The position numbers and the translations under genes were made by a program. Source: Pseudomonadota bacterium (lineage in GTDB: Bacteria; Pseudomonadota; Alphaproteobacteria; Azospirillales; Azospirillaceae). From it: DNA of 8,244 nt. Numbering within the stretch: the first letter of the stretch is position 1; each line of letters starts with the position of its first letter. This document shows, piece by piece, positions 6,398-8,244 of the stretch. Below the pieces are notes generated by a model. It did not search any database, was not told the DNA's origin, and saw only the letters and a list, made by a program, of their open reading frames with translations. The stretch is from the NCBI GenBank assembly GCA_023412175.1, contig JAEYOB010000027.1, forward strand, positions 1 to 8,244, written 5' to 3'.

Positions 6398-6464
6398 CAG
6401 CATCCACCGGCCATCTCCCAATATAGTCGCGTGCAGCGGCTTTGGCAAATACCCGTCCGGCGCG

Positions 6465-6923
6465 CTACAGCAGATCCCGCAGCATCGCCACCAGCGGCAC
6501 GTCGGCCGGCGGCATGGGGTAGTCGCCCATGCGGTTCGGGGTGACCCAGGCCAGCTTCTGCCCCTCCAGCGGCCGCACGGTGCCGTTCCACACCCGGCAG
6601 ACGTACAGCGGCATCAGCAGGTGGAAGTCCTCGTAGGTGTGCGAAGCGAAGGTGAACGGGGCGAGGCAGCTCGCCGCTGTGTCGATGTCCAGTTCCTCCT
6701 TCAATTCGCGCACCAGCGCGGCCTCCGGTGTCTCGTCGGCGTGCACCTTGCCGCCGGGGAACTCCCACAGGCCGGCGAGGGTCTTGCCGGGCGGGCGCTG
6801 CGCCAGCAGCACGCGCCCGTCGGCATCCACCAACGCCACCGCGACGACCAGCACCATGCGCTTGGAACCGGCCGGCGGGGTGGAGTTGGGGTTGAAGCAG
6901 GGGGTGGGCTCGTCGAAGTCCAC
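6465..6923 (-). CDS. mutT: Nudix hydrolase, MutT-like (8-oxo-dGTP or related NTP diphosphatase)
   Basis: This 152-residue cytoplasmic enzyme is expected to hydrolyse a nucleoside triphosphate to the monophosphate. In the MutT group the substrate is oxidised dGTP, which protects replication from mispairing. The Nudix box spans G58 to I80: G58, E64, R72, E73, L74, E76, E77 and I80 are all in place. The position that is normally Gly near the end of the box is Asp (D79, EELDI instead of EELGI). The preceding LAGLWEFPGGKV and the C-terminal YPMPPADVPLVAML resemble E. coli MutT (LEFPGGKI and FPPANEPVIAKL). The first 22 residues extend beyond a typical MutT start. The start is GTG at 6923, with GGAG 7 bases upstream. 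That ribosome site is inside the last codons of argJ, and the argJ stop is only three bases before the GTG, so translation is probably coupled. Exact substrate is not proven by sequence. Confidence 0.9.
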   Translation of the reverse strand: MDFDEPTPCFNPNSTPPAGSKRMVLVVAVALVDADGRVLLAQRPPGKTLAGLWEFPGGKVHADETPEAALVRELKEELDIDTAASCLAPFTFASHTYEDFHLLMPLYVCRVWNGTVRPLEGQKLAWVTPNRMGDYPMPPADVPLVAMLRDLL

Positions 6924-6926
6924 TCG

Positions 6927-8162
6927 TCAGCTCCGGTAATTGCCGTTGATGTCGATGTAGCCGTGCGTCAGATCGCAGGTCCACACCGTGGCTTGGCCGC
7001 TGCCGCCCAGGTCGAGGTCGACGAGGATATCCACCTCCTTGCCCTTCATGTGCGCGGCGACCGGCGCCTCGTCGTAGCCCGGCACCTCCATGCCGTCGGC
7101 GCAGATCAGCACGCCGCCGATGGAGATCCTCAGCTTGTCGCGGTCGGCGCGCTCACCGGCGCGGCCCACCGCGGCGACGATGCGGCCCCAGTTGGCGTCC
7201 TCACCGGCAATGGCGGTCTTGACCAGCGGCGAGTTGGCGACGGTCAGGGCGATGCGCTTGGCCGCCTCATTGCTGTCGGCGCCCTTGACGGTGACGGTGA
7301 CGAACTTGGTCGCGCCCTCGCCGTCGCGCACGATCTGCTGGGCGAGGTCGAGCGACACCTCCTCCAGCGCCTTGCGGAAGCCGGCCAGCTCGGGATCCTC
7401 GGCGACCGCCGGGGCGGGGTTGCCGGCCTTGCCCGTGGCGAACAGCAGGACGGTATCGGAGGTCGAGGTGTCGCCGTCCACGGTGATGCTGTTGAAGGTC
7501 CGCTCGTTGATCTCCGACAGCAGGGCCTGGAGCACCGGCGCCGGGATCGCCACGTCGGTGAAGATGTAGCCGAGCATCGTCGCCATGTCGGGCGCGATCA
7601 TGCCCGAGCCCTTGCAGAAGCCGTTGATGGTCACCGTCTTGCCCGACAGCGTCGCCGTGCGGGTGGACGCCTTCGGGAAGGTGTCGGTGGTCATGATGGC
7701 GCGGGCGGCCGCTTCCCACGTGTCCTCCGACAGGCCGTCGGCCATGGCGGGCAGCACGCGGGCGATGGCGTCGGCGGCCAGCGGGATGCCGATCACCCCG
7801 GTGGAGGACAGATAGACCTCTGCCGGCGAGCAGTTGGCGAGCGCCGCGGCGGCCTTGACGGTAGCCTGCACGGTTGCGTCGCCCGCCTTGCCGGTGAAGG
7901 CGTTGGCGTTGCCGGCGTTGACCACCACGGCGCGGGCCTGCCCGTGCGGCAGCGCCATGCGGCACCACTCGACCGGCGCCGAGGCGGTCTTCGAGCGGGT
8001 CAGCACGCCGGCCACCGTGGTCCCGGCGTCGAGCACGGCGAGCATCACGTCGTCGCGCCCCTTGTATCGGATGCCGCTGTTGGTCGTGGCGAAGCGCACG
8101 CCCGGAATCACGGGCAGCGTCGGGAACGAGGCCGGGGCGAGCGGGGAGACGGTCAGTGCCAT
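6927..8162 (-). CDS. argJ: bifunctional ornithine acetyltransferase / N-acetylglutamate synthase ArgJ
   Basis: ArgJ moves the acetyl group from N-acetylornithine to glutamate, closing the acetyl cycle of arginine synthesis; bifunctional forms also make N-acetylglutamate from acetyl-CoA. The 411-residue length is normal. Family motifs are present throughout: PGVRFATTNSGIRYKGRDD near the start, VVNAGNANAFTG (80-91), YLSSTGVIGIPL (117-128), KGSGMIAPDMATML (184-197), NSITVDGDTSTSD (224-236), ANWGRIVAAVGRAG (323-335) and the C-terminal GYIDINGNYRS. The precursor self-cleaves between A194 and T195, and T195 becomes the N-terminal nucleophile of the beta chain. The ATG at 8162 matches the family N-terminus. 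Longer in-frame starts up to 8225 would put the N-terminus in the palindromic repeat. The ribosome site is weak. It is followed by the Nudix gene after three bases. Sequence alone does not separate mono- from bifunctional ArgJ. Confidence 0.97.
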   Translation of the reverse strand: MALTVSPLAPASFPTLPVIPGVRFATTNSGIRYKGRDDVMLAVLDAGTTVAGVLTRSKTASAPVEWCRMALPHGQARAVVVNAGNANAFTGKAGDATVQATVKAAAALANCSPAEVYLSSTGVIGIPLAADAIARVLPAMADGLSEDTWEAAARAIMTTDTFPKASTRTATLSGKTVTINGFCKGSGMIAPDMATMLGYIFTDVAIPAPVLQALLSEINERTFNSITVDGDTSTSDTVLLFATGKAGNPAPAVAEDPELAGFRKALEEVSLDLAQQIVRDGEGATKFVTVTVKGADSNEAAKRIALTVANSPLVKTAIAGEDANWGRIVAAVGRAGERADRDKLRISIGGVLICADGMEVPGYDEAPVAAHMKGKEVDILVDLDLGGSGQATVWTCDLTHGYIDINGNYRS

Positions 8163-8200
8163 GAGGTGGTCCGTGGAGGTGTATCTATGGAAGGGACTTG

Positions 8201-8244
8201 CCCCCACCCTAACCCTCCCCCGCAAAGCGGGGGCGGGGGGGGGG
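8201..8244. repeat. palindromic intergenic repeat (REP-like), cut by the window end
   Basis: CCCCCACCCTAACCCT leads into CCCCCGC (8217-8223), AAA and GCGGGGG (8227-8233), a perfect seven-base stem with a 3-base loop. The phrase ACCCTAACCCTC followed by a GC-rich palindrome is, from general knowledge, a common dispersed repeat between genes in many proteobacterial genomes. Only one copy is visible here, so repetition itself cannot be shown. After the stem the sequence becomes C followed by ten G (8235-8244) to the window edge. It leaves only 38 bases for argJ leader sequence, so an argJ promoter lies beyond it or argJ is read from an upstream gene. Confidence 0.6.

Noticed and set aside
6383..6412. 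GGCCGG/CCGGCC inverted repeat overlapping the end of the 33-codon ORF
   Set aside because: A six-base stem with an 18-base loop and no T tail on either strand; easily a chance occurrence in this base composition.
1..8244. Mobile element, CRISPR, defence or toxin-antitoxin system
   Set aside because: No transposase, integrase, spaced direct repeats, nuclease or toxin-like gene is present. All large genes are housekeeping, and composition is uniform apart from short spacers.

Overview
The window is GC-rich, ordinary bacterial chromosome. Codon third positions are dominated by G and C. The gene families and their sequence style (UraA, RecQ, ArgJ followed by a Nudix hydrolase, a TRAP-transporter binding protein) suggest an alphaproteobacterium, most likely of the Azospirillum/Rhodospirillales type. 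That taxonomic reading is inference from protein resemblance; there is no rRNA or other marker here.

Layout, left to right. Positions 1-559 (minus) hold the first 186 codons of a DctP-type periplasmic binding protein whose C-terminal part lies outside the window. A 161-bp divergent spacer separates it from an exported OmpA-domain protein (721-1338, plus). A compact 63-residue protein of unknown function (1520-1711, plus, GTG start) follows and converges on uraA (1728-3041, minus), a uracil/proton symporter. recQ (3139-5025, minus) lies upstream of uraA on the same strand. The 97-bp gap between them carries a plausible promoter and a perfect palindrome, so uraA may have its own control. A 228-bp divergent spacer leads to a membrane protein with two nucleoside-recognition (Gate) repeats (5254-6192, plus).

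The 6193-6464 spacer is the least explained stretch. It contains an operator-like palindrome, a strong 10-bp hairpin, and a 33-codon ORF behind an excellent Shine-Dalgarno site. Reading leftward from the right end are argJ (6927-8162) and a MutT-like Nudix hydrolase (6465-6923). They are three bases apart, with the nudix ribosome site inside the end of argJ, so they form a translationally coupled pair. The window ends inside a palindromic repeat of the type found scattered between genes in many proteobacteria.

Functionally this is housekeeping: C4-dicarboxylate-type uptake, envelope anchoring, pyrimidine salvage (UraA), DNA repair (RecQ), nucleotide-pool cleaning (Nudix) and arginine synthesis (ArgJ). 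I see no prophage, insertion sequence, CRISPR array, tRNA, toxin-antitoxin or defence system. I found no convincing previously undescribed system. The best leads are the two small ORFs, the uraA upstream palindrome, the duplicated Gate protein with a possible ribosome-site-masking leader, and some residue changes in UraA, RecQ and the Nudix box.
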